DNA from: Tieghemiomyces parasiticus
Taxonomy: Eukaryota > Kickxellomycota > Dimargaritomycetes > Dimargaritales > Dimargaritaceae
Length of the DNA stretch: 19,020 nt
Assembly: GCA_027575765.1 (NCBI GenBank)
Contig: JANBPT010000928.1
Coordinates: 1 to 19,020, forward strand
Direction: 5' to 3'
Positions 8,716 through 16,990 of this stretch are shown here, piece after piece. Each line of letters starts with the position of its first letter. Within the stretch, counting starts at the first letter, position 1. Both the position numbers and the translations under genes were made by a program. The notes beneath the pieces were generated by a model that saw only the letters and a program-made list of their open reading frames with translations, searched no databases and had not been told where the DNA came from.

Positions 8716-9876
8716 ATGCGGTTAAACGCTCTCCTTCCCGTCTTGGCCGCCGGGCTTTCCGCCACCACCACCTATGCCGCCTCCTCACCGAGCGCCTGCA
8801 ACGGGTACGCTGACCTCTGCAACCGCCCTTATTCTCAAGTAGCCTACCCAACCACCCACAACTCGTACGCTGCGGCCGCGGGTATCGCCGGCAACCAGAA
8901 CCGGGACATCAGTCTCCAGCTGGCCGACGGCATTCGCGGGCTCATGCTCGATTTCGTACCTTCTAGCACCATGGCCTTTCAGGCTGCCGACTCGTCCAAC
9001 GATAACAGCGGCGGCATCGAGCTCTGCCACACAGCTTGCTTATTCCTCGACGCTGGCTCGGCCGCCGACGGGCTCACCAACGTCACCACGTTCCTCAAGG
9101 CCAACCAGGACGAGGTCGTGACGATCCTGATTGAGAACGTGGGCAAGTTTAGCGCCGCCCAGATGGCCAGCGTGTTTCAGAAGGCGGGCCTCGATACGTA
9201 TGCGTGGACCCAGCCGGCATCAGGCGATACGGAACTGCTACAAAGCTGGCCGACCCTTGCCACGATGATTGCCCAAAACAAGCGCCTGGTGGTGTTTGCC
9301 GACCAGGGTGCGGACCAGGCGAGCGTACCTTGGATCCACCCGGAGTACGTCTACATGTGGGAAACGCCCTGGGAGGTCATGGCCAACGACGCGACCTTTA
9401 ATTGTAATATTGACCGGCCGTCGTCCCCGCAGACCCCCGCCAAGACCTACGGCGCCCTCTCGGTGTTGAACCATTTCGCCTACATCAACCAGCAGTTCCT
9501 CAGTACCGTGTACGAGGTGTCGGCTTCCTCTAGCGCCGGCACCACGAACCATATCGACAGTCTCCAGAAGCATTACGAGCAATGCGCCGGGGTTTACACC
9601 CGCCAAAAGTCGTCGTTACCCCCATTGAACGATACGTCGCGCGAACGCATCCCGAACTTTATCTCGGTGGACTACTACGATACGGGCGATCTGTTCCGAT
9701 TCACCGCCCAGCTTAATAACGTCACATTTAACTCCAAGCCCCTCACATCCAACGGTACCAGTAGCAGCAACAGTAATAGCGCCGCCAGTGCAGTTCGGCT
9801 CCCGACGCTGGGGCAATCCATACTTACCCTGGCATTTACCACCCCGCTGGTAACCGCCCTGGCTGCCCTAGCTTAG
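8716..9876 (+). CDS. Secreted GPI-anchored PLC-like phosphodiesterase (PI-PLC X-like)
   Basis: Single exon, 386 residues. I chose the ATG at 8716 because it directly opens a signal peptide (about residues 1-21, ending TYAA); the frame runs upstream but only from a non-ATG codon. The TIM-barrel X-like domain follows. Residues 45-51 (PTTHNSY) carry the first catalytic histidine H48. GIRGLMLDF (72-80) carries the conserved Arg/Asp pair. ELCHTAC (102-108) carries the second catalytic histidine H105. The domain closes with FISVDYYDTGD (315-325). Fungal PLC-like phosphodiesterases share this pattern, usually with THNS or THDS around the first histidine. The Ser/Asn-rich stretch at about 343-358 and hydrophobic tail 365-386 form a GPI-attachment signal, so the enzyme is probably displayed at the membrane or wall. 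N-glycosylation sequons include N121, N305, N335 and N346. The substrate (phosphoinositide or GPI lipid) cannot be read from sequence. Confidence 0.9.
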   Translation: MRLNALLPVLAAGLSATTTYAASSPSACNGYADLCNRPYSQVAYPTTHNSYAAAAGIAGNQNRDISLQLADGIRGLMLDFVPSSTMAFQAADSSNDNSGGIELCHTACLFLDAGSAADGLTNVTTFLKANQDEVVTILIENVGKFSAAQMASVFQKAGLDTYAWTQPASGDTELLQSWPTLATMIAQNKRLVVFADQGADQASVPWIHPEYVYMWETPWEVMANDATFNCNIDRPSSPQTPAKTYGALSVLNHFAYINQQFLSTVYEVSASSSAGTTNHIDSLQKHYEQCAGVYTRQKSSLPPLNDTSRERIPNFISVDYYDTGDLFRFTAQLNNVTFNSKPLTSNGTSSSNSNSAASAVRLPTLGQSILTLAFTTPLVTALAALA

Positions 9877-9915
9877 GTTACTGGGTATCACGTGTCGCTT
9901 GCTGTATTGGTGTTT

Positions 9916-9943
9916 TATATCTATCTATATATATAGAGATATA
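9916..9943. repeat. AT-rich hairpin in the 3' flank of the PLC-like gene
   Basis: TATATC at 9916-9921 pairs with GATATA at 9938-9943, enclosing the perfect 14-base palindrome TCTATATATATAGA at 9924-9937 with a two-base bulge. It begins 40 bases after the stop codon. It could be part of the 3'UTR or polyadenylation region. A simple AT-rich tract that folds by chance is the alternative. Confidence 0.55.
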
Positions 9944-11251
9944 AATTGATAATGTCCATGCTCTCTTCAGGGTGAGTAGTACTCATGTGTAAATTAATTC
10001 GGGCATCCTATATAGACCGACCGCTTAACCCACCCAGCCACACTGCGGGGTGAAGGCGAAATGGAGAGGGGTGGGTAGAGTATGGGCCCTTTACCTGTAG
10101 AGTGACTGGCGGATTCATACGTCATTTATCGATCGTGGTAATTAGAATAGGGGGGGAGAACCACATAGGGGTCGTCGAGAATGGAGCGCGAAAGGCAAGC
10201 TAGGCCAAAAGCAGAGGAGAAGGCGGTGTGCTCTTCCTTGCGACCATGTCTGTGACAGTAATCTCTGTGGTTATTTTTTTTGGAGGGGAAGGGTTAGGCT
10301 AGGCTCATAAAACACTTGGATAACGTGCTTTACGAGACAGTTCGTAGGTCTAGAGGCGTGGGCTAGAAATGAACGGGAGCCAGTCATAGCCAGCGGGCCT
10401 GGCTTATGTAATTGGTGGGAGGGAGGGTTTAAATAAATAAAGATGCCAGGGAGCGGGCAATCTTCACTTTGCAACGCTCGTCTTCTGAATAGGGCCAGCT
10501 AAACGTAGCAGGATAAAGGCCTGTTGTACTTGGGAATGCTGATGGGCGTCCGCTGGCTCGTTCGGCATCACCGCACACCAGTGCTTTGGGCTTTCTTGGG
10601 CATACCTGTACAGGCCGAACTCTGGCAAGACACCATGGCCCGCAGTGTAAACGCTCACGCGTGGGGGGGGGGGCTTCCCGCCGAGGGTTGGTGGACAAGT
10701 TGGGGGCTGTGATTCTTCACATATCAACTTCGATGCGTAGGGGGGCTGGGTGGGAGAGGAGGAGGGGAAGCTAATAGAAACTACCCGAGGTGAGGCCATC
10801 GATGTCTTTACTCGCCTTTTATCTGACCTAATCCTCCCGAGCCCGTTAGACCTGCGACGGTTTCACCATTGCCTGCCAATCAGCAGAGGCCCTTCGCCCG
10901 GTTGTATTAGAAATTCATCGAGGCCTAAAACCCTCTCCGCCCCACCTTCCTCCCATCATCACACACACACATCATACACCTACAAGGCCCAGCGAAGCTA
11001 CGAGGGGTGCGAGAGCTTGGATGGTAAGCCCACTTGCCCCCGCCGCCTCTGGGCAACTGCGCCACATTGTGAAGGGGGGGGGGTGCGGAGAACGCACGAG
11101 TTCTAGTGCCTATAGTTCCTTCACCCTCGCCTCTATTCCTGCCGTGCTTGCTTTTCCTTTCACTTTGCCGCTGCCTTTCCACCAACCACGACCTGTATGT
11201 GTATATCCGGTCCATACCCGCCTGCCCACCCACCATACCCCCGCCTGTGCC
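9944..11251. other. Intergenic region upstream of MsrB, no gene seen
   Basis: About 1.3 kb with only short, unrecognised frames of biased composition. It contains an 11-base G run at 10663-10673, a (CA)6 tract at 10960-10971, a 10-base G run at 11074-11083, and a CCAATCAG box at 10876-10883. From about 11,100 onward the plus strand becomes strongly pyrimidine-rich, as expected of the leader of the MsrB gene. Confidence 0.45.
10876..10883 (+). promoter_or_regulatory. CCAATCAG box upstream of MsrB
   Basis: This is a full match to the extended CCAAT consensus (CCAATCA). It lies 420 bases before the first MsrB ATG and about 370 before the TATA box. HAP/NF-Y-type complexes bind this motif in fungi and often control redox and mitochondrial genes. 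Whether it acts on MsrB at this distance is an inference. Confidence 0.35.
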
Positions 11252-11260
11252 TATATAAAA
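11252..11260 (+). promoter_or_regulatory. msrB: TATA box of MsrB
   Basis: TATATAAAA, 43 bases clear of the first ATG (11304). If transcription starts 25-35 bases downstream of the TATA box, the leader to that ATG would be very short, roughly 10-25 nt. Such leaders favour ribosomes skipping the first start codon. Confidence 0.65.
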
Positions 11261-11303
11261 GACCTCCCACCCGGCACCTCATTTCTCTTACCCACACACA
11301 CCC

Positions 11304-12237
11304 ATGTCCTTCCCGGCCCGCCTCTTCGTCCGCTACACGACCCCCCTTCGCTTCACTGCCACCGCCACCGCACCTCGCCACCTGCTACAGTCTTGCCTTC
11401 GGACACGTTGCCTCGCCACGACGCTGGTTTCCCTCCGACCCAGCCAACCACCGTTCCCTCTCGCCTCCTCCAATCCGTCTACCATGGCCGCCAACTCCAA
11501 AGCCAAGTCCGAGCAGGAATGGCAGGCCATCCTCAGCCCCGAGCAGTTCCGTATCCTCCGTGAGAAGGGCACCGAGGCGCCCGGCACCGGCGAGTACAAC
11601 AAGTTTAACGAGCCTGGTAGGTGTTTTTGAGCTCCAAACAAGTCTCGGTCTTTCGACTCCTCTCGTTCCGCCCCCCCACGCCCCAACCGTCGCCGCAGAT
11701 ACACAAGATCTGGCGGGTGGGTGAAAGCCGTGGCCCGGAGGAGCGGAGGTGGCGAGTAGTTTAGGGGACAGGGCTGGTCTCCGGTCGGTGGATGGGGGGG
11801 GGATATGAACGGCAGGCGTGTTTTAGGAAGAGGCCTTTAACTCGTCTGCGCCAACACACATCAACATACACATATCTAACACACCTCCAATCCGCGCTAC
11901 CTGAACATTTTGTTACGACTACTACTACGCACACACAACACTCTCTCCCACCACCCAAGGCGTCTACACTTGCGCTGGCTGCGGCACCCCGCTCTACAAA
12001 TCCACCACCAAGTTCGACTCTGGCTGCGGCTGGCCGGCTTTCTTTGACGCCATCCCCGGTGCCGTTCATCGTCAACCCGATAACTCGGGCGGACGGCAAC
12101 GGACCGAAATCACCTGCACCGCCTGCGGTGGTCACCTCGGACATGTGTTTAAAGGTGAGGGGTTCGATGTGCCTACCGACGAGCGCCATTGCGTGAACAG
12201 TGTTAGTGTCAAGTTCCACGATGATGACAAGGAGTGA
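11304..12237 (+). CDS. msrB: Peptide-methionine (R)-S-oxide reductase B, two exons, two possible starts
   Basis: Reduces methionine-R-sulfoxide in proteins. Exon 1 is 11304-11616 and exon 2 is 11960-12237 (stop TGA). The donor is G|GTAGGT and the acceptor CCCAAG, splitting the glycine codon before VYTC. The product is 196 residues. Residues 1-60 are rich in Arg, Ser, Thr and Leu, with no Asp or Glu: a mitochondrial presequence. M61 (ATG at 11484, context ACCATGG) opens the enzyme proper as a 136-residue form. The fold's zinc site is C109/C112 (CAGC) and C157/C160 (CTAC). FDSGCGWPAF is at 123-132 and GGHLGHVF at 161-168. The catalytic cysteine is C182 in ERHCVNS, and C127 is a possible resolving cysteine. 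All expected catalytic and metal ligands are present, so it should be active. It is convergent with EPL1. Yeast Mxr2 is a mitochondrial relative. Confidence 0.94.
11617..11959 (+). other. Intron of msrB (343 nt)
   Basis: The donor is GTAGGT and the acceptor follows a pyrimidine/CA-rich tract ending CCACCCAAG. Reading frames on both sides join exactly at the conserved EP-G-VYTC position of MsrB. The intron is longer than the other introns inferred in this window (88-196 nt) and contains a 9-base G run at 11794-11802 and CA-rich stretches. I see no extra exon inside it, and the family needs none here. Confidence 0.85.
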
Positions 12238-13169
12238 CCAGTAGGTTATATCCCATGTTGCGGCGGAGACTTCTCCCTGTACAGGAACAGCCACGTACAC
12301 CCACGCCCTTGAACTTCCCCCCCACTCCCACACACACACAACTAGGTGGAGCGGTTAGATGGTTCTTTGAATTGTATGGGCCGGTATTGTCAGGGTTGAC
12401 GTTTGGTTGTTTATAATTATTTTTACAGTTGTTTTTCTAGTTGTAAGGTGCGCGAGATCCATGAAATGGCAGAGCCATCCATTAAAATCACGTTGAAATC
12501 CCCAAAAGAAACCCCGTAGCACTGGGAGACGAAGATGGGGACATTAGAAGATGAAAATAAAGGAGAGGAGAGGGGTGGAATGGGAGACGGCTGAAACCCC
12601 GTCTACTGGATAGTAGGCGTCTCCTCCCCCCTCCCCTTCAAGATGACTTGTGCACACGTGTACAGGCTTCTTACCCCGCGTCCAAAGCAGGAAAGCTAGG
12701 GACCTACCCACAACGCTCTTGCAACTTCCCCCCCCCACGGCTTGTACCGACACCCCTCCCATACATGGATCAAATAATGAAATGTTGCGAAGGGGTAAGG
12801 AGGCGAAAGAAACCAGACAGGGGAGCCATGGTAGTGGACTCCGCCAAGTCCGCGCAACAAATAAAAGGTACCACTGCAACCAGCTTAGAAGACATGTGTC
12901 ATGAAGAACCGGGGGGGGGAAGGCCTCGGCTTGCACTTGGGCGAATAAGAAGAGTTGAACAAAGGGCGGGTGTGAGGTTCCAAAAAGATTATAGTGTACA
13001 TGTAGACCAAAAAGCAGAGACGTAGACGCGGTTAGGGGGTGGTGGTGGGAGAGAGGTGAAGAGGAGAGTCATTAGGGCGTGACGTGAGGGGGGGGAGAGT
13101 GAAAGAGAGGGACGCGGGGTTGGGTACACCGCGAGTGAGGGATGACGCGGGGGGTAAGGAGACGCCCTC
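12238..13169. other. Convergent spacer between msrB and EPL1, no gene seen
   Basis: Both genes end here. The first 200 bases are T-rich toward 12,410-12,445 and probably hold the msrB 3'UTR and polyadenylation site. From about 12,900 to 13,160 the plus strand is very purine-rich, with G runs at 12911-12919 and 13088-13095, so the EPL1 3'UTR would be pyrimidine-rich. Open frames in the spacer are low-complexity and unrecognised. Confidence 0.5.
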
Positions 13170-15338
13170 TTAAGCCTGTTTAGTCAGCGAGTTAACGAAG
13201 GGCGAGTGGGTCCCAGACGGCAGCATACTGACGGGCGAAGGGATCAGGCCGGTGAGAGGCGATCCGGAGTTCAGAGGGCTAGAGCCAAACATGGACCGCA
13301 GGGTTTCCGAGGAGAGCTGGATCTTGTTGCTATTAGCCATGGCAGTCTTAGTCGGAGCGGCCCGGGCAGCCGGGGTGCTGGCGGATGCCCTGCTGGTGGC
13401 TGCTGTAGTCTTGGTGGTGGTTGGAACAGCGGTGGCAGTGGCCCCAGCACCAGTCGAGGCCTTGGATGTGGGGGGAAGTCCCGAGACGGACGCGGTGGCA
13501 GTAGCAGTAGTGGTAGTAGCAGTGGTTGAGCCGGTGGACTGGGCAGCGGAGGGCGTGGCGGGCTGGTGATTCGACAAGTGGATAAACGAAGGCTTGGTGA
13601 TCAGGCTACGCTGGTCGGGCTCGGTGAGCAAACCTAAGCGGTACCGCTGAGCTGCCCGAGAGGCCGGGGCGAGCATGACCAAGTCGTTAAAATCGGCGCT
13701 CCCACCATCGTCGTAGCGGTAGGCGTCGTAGTCATAGCCGTAGCGTGCGTGTCGAGTGGCAGGATGGCTGAGGTCCTCGGCAGACACGGTGGAGCCGTCG
13801 CTGTCAGCCGGAGACACGGGGAGGTATCGCCGGTCGACAAACAGACGGCCGTTGCGGCCCATGCGGCAGCGGAAGGACGGCTGATGAGGTCGGGTGTAGA
13901 GACCTGAGGGTGAAGGGGCATTCCAGACATCCCCGTCGGCAGGGCCGGCGACTGGAGCGGGCCGGCGGTAGGGATGAGGCCGGTGGTAAGCCGCAGGCCC
14001 CGTGACAGGGTACCGCGCGGCATCTGGGTAGGCCCGGTAGAAGCCCAGCGGGTGTGGGGGCTTGGATACGGCCGGCTCGTAAGGGTTGGCGGTGGTATCG
14101 ACCCACCCTTCGTTCAGGGCGCGACGGCGGCCGACTTCCTTGTGAGCAAGCTCCGACATTGACGGTACCAGCTTCGGAGGTACAAGAAAGGGCACCTTGA
14201 GCAGCGGGGTAGAAGCCCCATTGCCACCGGCGGTGGAGGCTGGGGAGTGGACAGTGAGGGGTGAGCCCTCCCGGTGGTCCTTGAACCGGCGCAGTGGGAT
14301 GGTGATGGTGGTGCGGTTGGCACCGCTGTCGTGGGCCCCGAGCTGCTTGCGGGTTCGACGTCGCGAGCCAAACAGGTCGTCATTTTCGTCGCGGGGAACA
14401 TTAAGCGCGCGGCGCTGCTGGAGGACGGTGCACTTCTGCTGAAATACGATTTGCTCGAGCACCAGCGACTCTTTGCGCATCTTCTCGCGGCGACTCACCA
14501 TCTCAAGGATGCCCCGAGCGGTCTCCAGTTCGGCCTGCAGACGCTTGAGCTTCTCCATTGAGTGGGCGTCGGTCCGCCGCGTTTTACGCAGGGGCTTGAC
14601 CTCTCGTCGCCGGAAGCACACGTAGGGATCGGTATCGTTGGCGGCGGCGGTGGTGGTACCAGGTAGCCGGCCCACCTCGTCAAATTTGAGGGTGGGCATG
14701 AGTGGACGCAGATTGTGGTCGACACGCTTCTCGTGCCAGTAGTCATAGAGTAGCCGGGCCTGGGAGTGCAGTGGAGTCACCTTTTCTTGGGCCCGGGCCT
14801 CTAGGGTGGCGAAGGTTGGCAGGTCGTCATCGCTGGTAAAGACCATGTCCCGGGTTAGGGTCTCGTACTGCCACATGATGGTTTCAAAGACGTCCTCGGG
14901 CAATTTCTGGCTGGCCTTGCGGCCCTTGTTGAAGGAGACTAGCCAGGCCGTGTCGTCCTCGTCCATGCAGTATGGGCAGCCGACGGACTCCTCCACGGTC
15001 GCTGAGAAGCGGATATAGCTGGAGGGCCGAACGAAGGTCTTGCGGTAAATCTTGTCATAGTCGGCTACCGATCGCGAGGCGTCCGGAGTGGGAATATAGA
15101 GCGGAGCCACTGGGGCGCCACCGCTGCTGCCGCCCCCGGAGGCGGCAGCTTGGGCAGCAGAGATGACGGCCTGGAGGTGGTGCTCCTCCTCTTCCTCCTT
15201 CTCCACGCCCGTCTCCACCAGCGGGGCCGTCCGCTGGAGGGCCGTGGCATCCTCGAGATCGGGTAGCTCCGACGCCCGATATACGGGCAGCGGCCGCTTG
15301 AAGTCGATCTTGCGGGAGCGGAACTTGGCCTTCGACAT
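13170..15338 (-). CDS. EPL1: Enhancer of polycomb-like protein 1, NuA4 histone acetyltransferase scaffold
   Basis: Nuclear scaffold that, with the Esa1 and Yng2/Eaf homologues, forms the catalytic core of NuA4, acetylating H4 and H2A. Single exon, 722 residues; the start MSKAKFRSRKID is the usual family start. Residues 1-65 carry the EPcA signature (RPLPVY, SELPDLED, EKEEEEEHHLQAVISAAQ). A Gly/Ala-rich insert spans 66-78. YIPTPDAS and YIRFSATVEES follow (81-117). GCPYCMDEDD (120-129) is the fungal form of the acidic block. The second conserved part includes LLYDYWHEKR (196-205), DPYVCFRRREVKPLRKTRR (237-255) and a helix with ILEMVSRREKMRKE (277-290). A basic MGRNGRLFVDRR motif lies near 494-505. 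Residues about 589-668 are a Thr/Ala/Ser-rich low-complexity tract encoded partly by trinucleotide repeats. The length is typical for filamentous fungi (fewer than 850). Identity is certain by eye. Confidence 0.96.
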   Translation of the reverse strand: MSKAKFRSRKIDFKRPLPVYRASELPDLEDATALQRTAPLVETGVEKEEEEEHHLQAVISAAQAAASGGGSSGGAPVAPLYIPTPDASRSVADYDKIYRKTFVRPSSYIRFSATVEESVGCPYCMDEDDTAWLVSFNKGRKASQKLPEDVFETIMWQYETLTRDMVFTSDDDLPTFATLEARAQEKVTPLHSQARLLYDYWHEKRVDHNLRPLMPTLKFDEVGRLPGTTTAAANDTDPYVCFRRREVKPLRKTRRTDAHSMEKLKRLQAELETARGILEMVSRREKMRKESLVLEQIVFQQKCTVLQQRRALNVPRDENDDLFGSRRRTRKQLGAHDSGANRTTITIPLRRFKDHREGSPLTVHSPASTAGGNGASTPLLKVPFLVPPKLVPSMSELAHKEVGRRRALNEGWVDTTANPYEPAVSKPPHPLGFYRAYPDAARYPVTGPAAYHRPHPYRRPAPVAGPADGDVWNAPSPSGLYTRPHQPSFRCRMGRNGRLFVDRRYLPVSPADSDGSTVSAEDLSHPATRHARYGYDYDAYRYDDGGSADFNDLVMLAPASRAAQRYRLGLLTEPDQRSLITKPSFIHLSNHQPATPSAAQSTGSTTATTTTATATASVSGLPPTSKASTGAGATATAVPTTTKTTAATSRASASTPAARAAPTKTAMANSNKIQLSSETLRSMFGSSPLNSGSPLTGLIPSPVSMLPSGTHSPFVNSLTKQA
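13340..13573 (-). repeat. Thr/Ala/Ser low-complexity tract inside EPL1, trinucleotide-like
   Basis: On the plus strand, runs such as GGCAGTAGCAGTAGTGGTAG near 13,496-13,515 are imperfect 3-base repeats. They encode alternating Thr/Ala/Ser in the EPL1 tail (residues about 589-668). Such tracts vary in length between isolates and probably mark a disordered linker. Confidence 0.6.
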
Positions 15339-15409
15339 GCCGGGCGGGCTGGGTCTCGCGACACGACGCGCGCACGGGTGCGTGAGGCTAAGGGCGGGGT
15401 GCAGAAGGG

Positions 15410-15421
15410 CTAATTAATTAG
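15410..15421. promoter_or_regulatory. Perfect palindrome CTAATTAATTAG in the EPL1 promoter
   Basis: A 12-base perfect inverted repeat, 72 bases upstream of the EPL1 ATG, in otherwise GC-rich DNA. TAATTA is a homeodomain-type core and the site could be bound by a dimer. This is inference from sequence only. Confidence 0.4.
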
Positions 15422-15567
15422 TGGAAAACGATTATAATCTGGGGGGTGAGCGGTAAGAGAGTGGGGGGCAATATAATAGACGGCATTGTGGGTTAGTGAG
15501 AGGGCCGTCGGGCAGATATTTGGCTAAAAATAGCATCCAAGAAGCTAATAATACAAGCTGCGCGTAG

Positions 15568-15575
15568 CCAATCAG
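15568..15575 (+). promoter_or_regulatory. EPL1: CCAATCAG box upstream of EPL1
   Basis: Full extended CCAAT motif 230 bases upstream of the EPL1 ATG, in opposite orientation to the gene (CCAAT boxes act in either orientation). A HAP/NF-Y-type factor is the likely binder. Confidence 0.4.
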
Positions 15576-16434
15576 CCCAGAAGGGGTGGGAGACCCGAAA
15601 TCCCGGAACCGAGAGGCCTGCCCAGCCGCTATCATCTACAAGGCTACCGGCTGAGGAAGCTAACCTCCGGCCGAGAGGGCAAGGGGTCCTGAGAGAGAGG
15701 GAGAAACGCTGTCCCATGGGCGGGATAAAATTGGCCGCAGCAAGGGGGGCTGCCTATCAGACAGGAACTGTGCAGGCCTCTCTCCCTGCCTTCCTCTCTT
15801 CACATGCTAGGGCCTCTGTTCCACACCCACCGGTCGCCGCCACCAATGGTGGGATGGAGGGGGAAGGCCATAAGTGGGTGGGGGGCGATCTGGCGTGACT
15901 CATTATACCCAGCTGATTGTAATAGGCAGGGGATGGGAAAAGAGGCGAGGAAGCTGATAGAAAAACATACCACGGCCGCCAAGCCTTGTGGTCGAAGGGA
16001 AGGGCGGAAAACGCCCGCGTGTCCAGAGCACCCCCAATCCCCCCCTCCATAGGCTTCCCCAACCGTCAAACCGAGGCGCCTGACGAGGGAAACTGCCATG
16101 AAAAAGGCGGCCGCGGCTGCACAAGGCCCCCTAGGGCCCGCCAGATGGTGTAGGCCAGGTGGGAACGGCCAGATGACCACCACTGCCTCCATCTGAACCC
16201 ATACATGGCGGCGGAGAGAGAGAGTCGTCTGGCGACACGCGGGCTGAAACCAGGCGAGATGGGCACGACGAGATCGGTGCTGAAACCTACCTTCCACCAG
16301 ATGGACAATACAGGAGCGGATGATGAGACGGAGGGGGTTCGATCTGAACGGTTGAAATGTTGGGGGTGGGTTGGAATAACAACGCACCTAGCCGTGTAGG
16401 GTGGTGTGTACACGTCCACGCACAACGCCTTCAA

Positions 16435-16476
16435 GGGGTGTGTACGGTGGGGAGTGCGGGGGTGTGTGTTGGGGGG
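16435..16476 (+). other. Potential G-quadruplex
   Basis: Four G tracts of 4, 4, 5 and 6 bases lie at 16435-16438, 16449-16452, 16458-16462 and 16471-16476, separated by 10, 5 and 8 bases. This fits a relaxed quadruplex pattern, with one loop longer than the strict seven-base limit. It lies 1.1 kb upstream of EPL1. Confidence 0.45.
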
Positions 16477-16990
16477 ACGGGAGTTGGAGAGGCTGCGAGC
16501 GGTGGGCGCTGCAAGCGTAGAAGGGAGGAGGAGGCCGCACACACGCTATGGGTGGGCAGGGCACAGAGCCGTAGTGCAGAGCAGGCGGGGGGAGGAGGCG
16601 GTACAGGCCTACAGCAAAAGCCAGTAGGCGGCGAGAATAATCCGAAAAAAAAGGGAAACGATGGGGGCTTGGCAGGGCTGATGGGGGGAAAACCAGGGGC
16701 CCGCGGTGGGACGAGAATACGTAATGCGAGGGGCGGGTTTAGAGGGGGAGGGGACCGCGAGAGGGTGGAGAGGCGAGACCAGCGAGGGACATGGGGCGAG
16801 GCAGGGTGGCGCGGATTCGGCCGTTGCCAGTGGCAATGGGAGGTTCTGGTGGGATATATTACAGGAAAACTGCGGGTGAAAAGATTGGGAGGTAAGAGAG
16901 GTGAGCGAGTTCCATAGGTGGACGGCCGAGGATGAGGTGAGAAATAATGGAGGCGCAGGCTGCGGCCATAGGGTCCCGCACTGCTGGTCT

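Larger units (their letters stand above)
15339..16990. other. EPL1 upstream region, purine-rich plus strand, no gene seen
   Basis: The plus strand is strongly purine-rich and G-rich from about 15,430 to 16,990, so the minus strand (EPL1's strand) is CT-rich, as fungal leaders and promoters often are. Near EPL1 I see a 12-base palindrome (15410-15421) and a CCAATCAG box (15568-15575). A run of G tracts lies at 16435-16476. The open frames in this stretch translate to Pro/Ser- or Gly/Arg-rich peptides produced by the skew; I recognise none. Confidence 0.45.

Noticed and set aside
11792..12196. Plus-strand 134-codon frame spanning the msrB intron and exon 2
   Set aside because: It overlaps the conserved MsrB exon in another frame and carries no motif; the MsrB frame with all its catalytic residues is the real one.
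13206..13569. Plus-strand Gly/Ala/Val-rich frames opposite the EPL1 tail
   Set aside because: They are mirror images of the Thr/Ala/Ser trinucleotide tract of EPL1, whose identity is certain.
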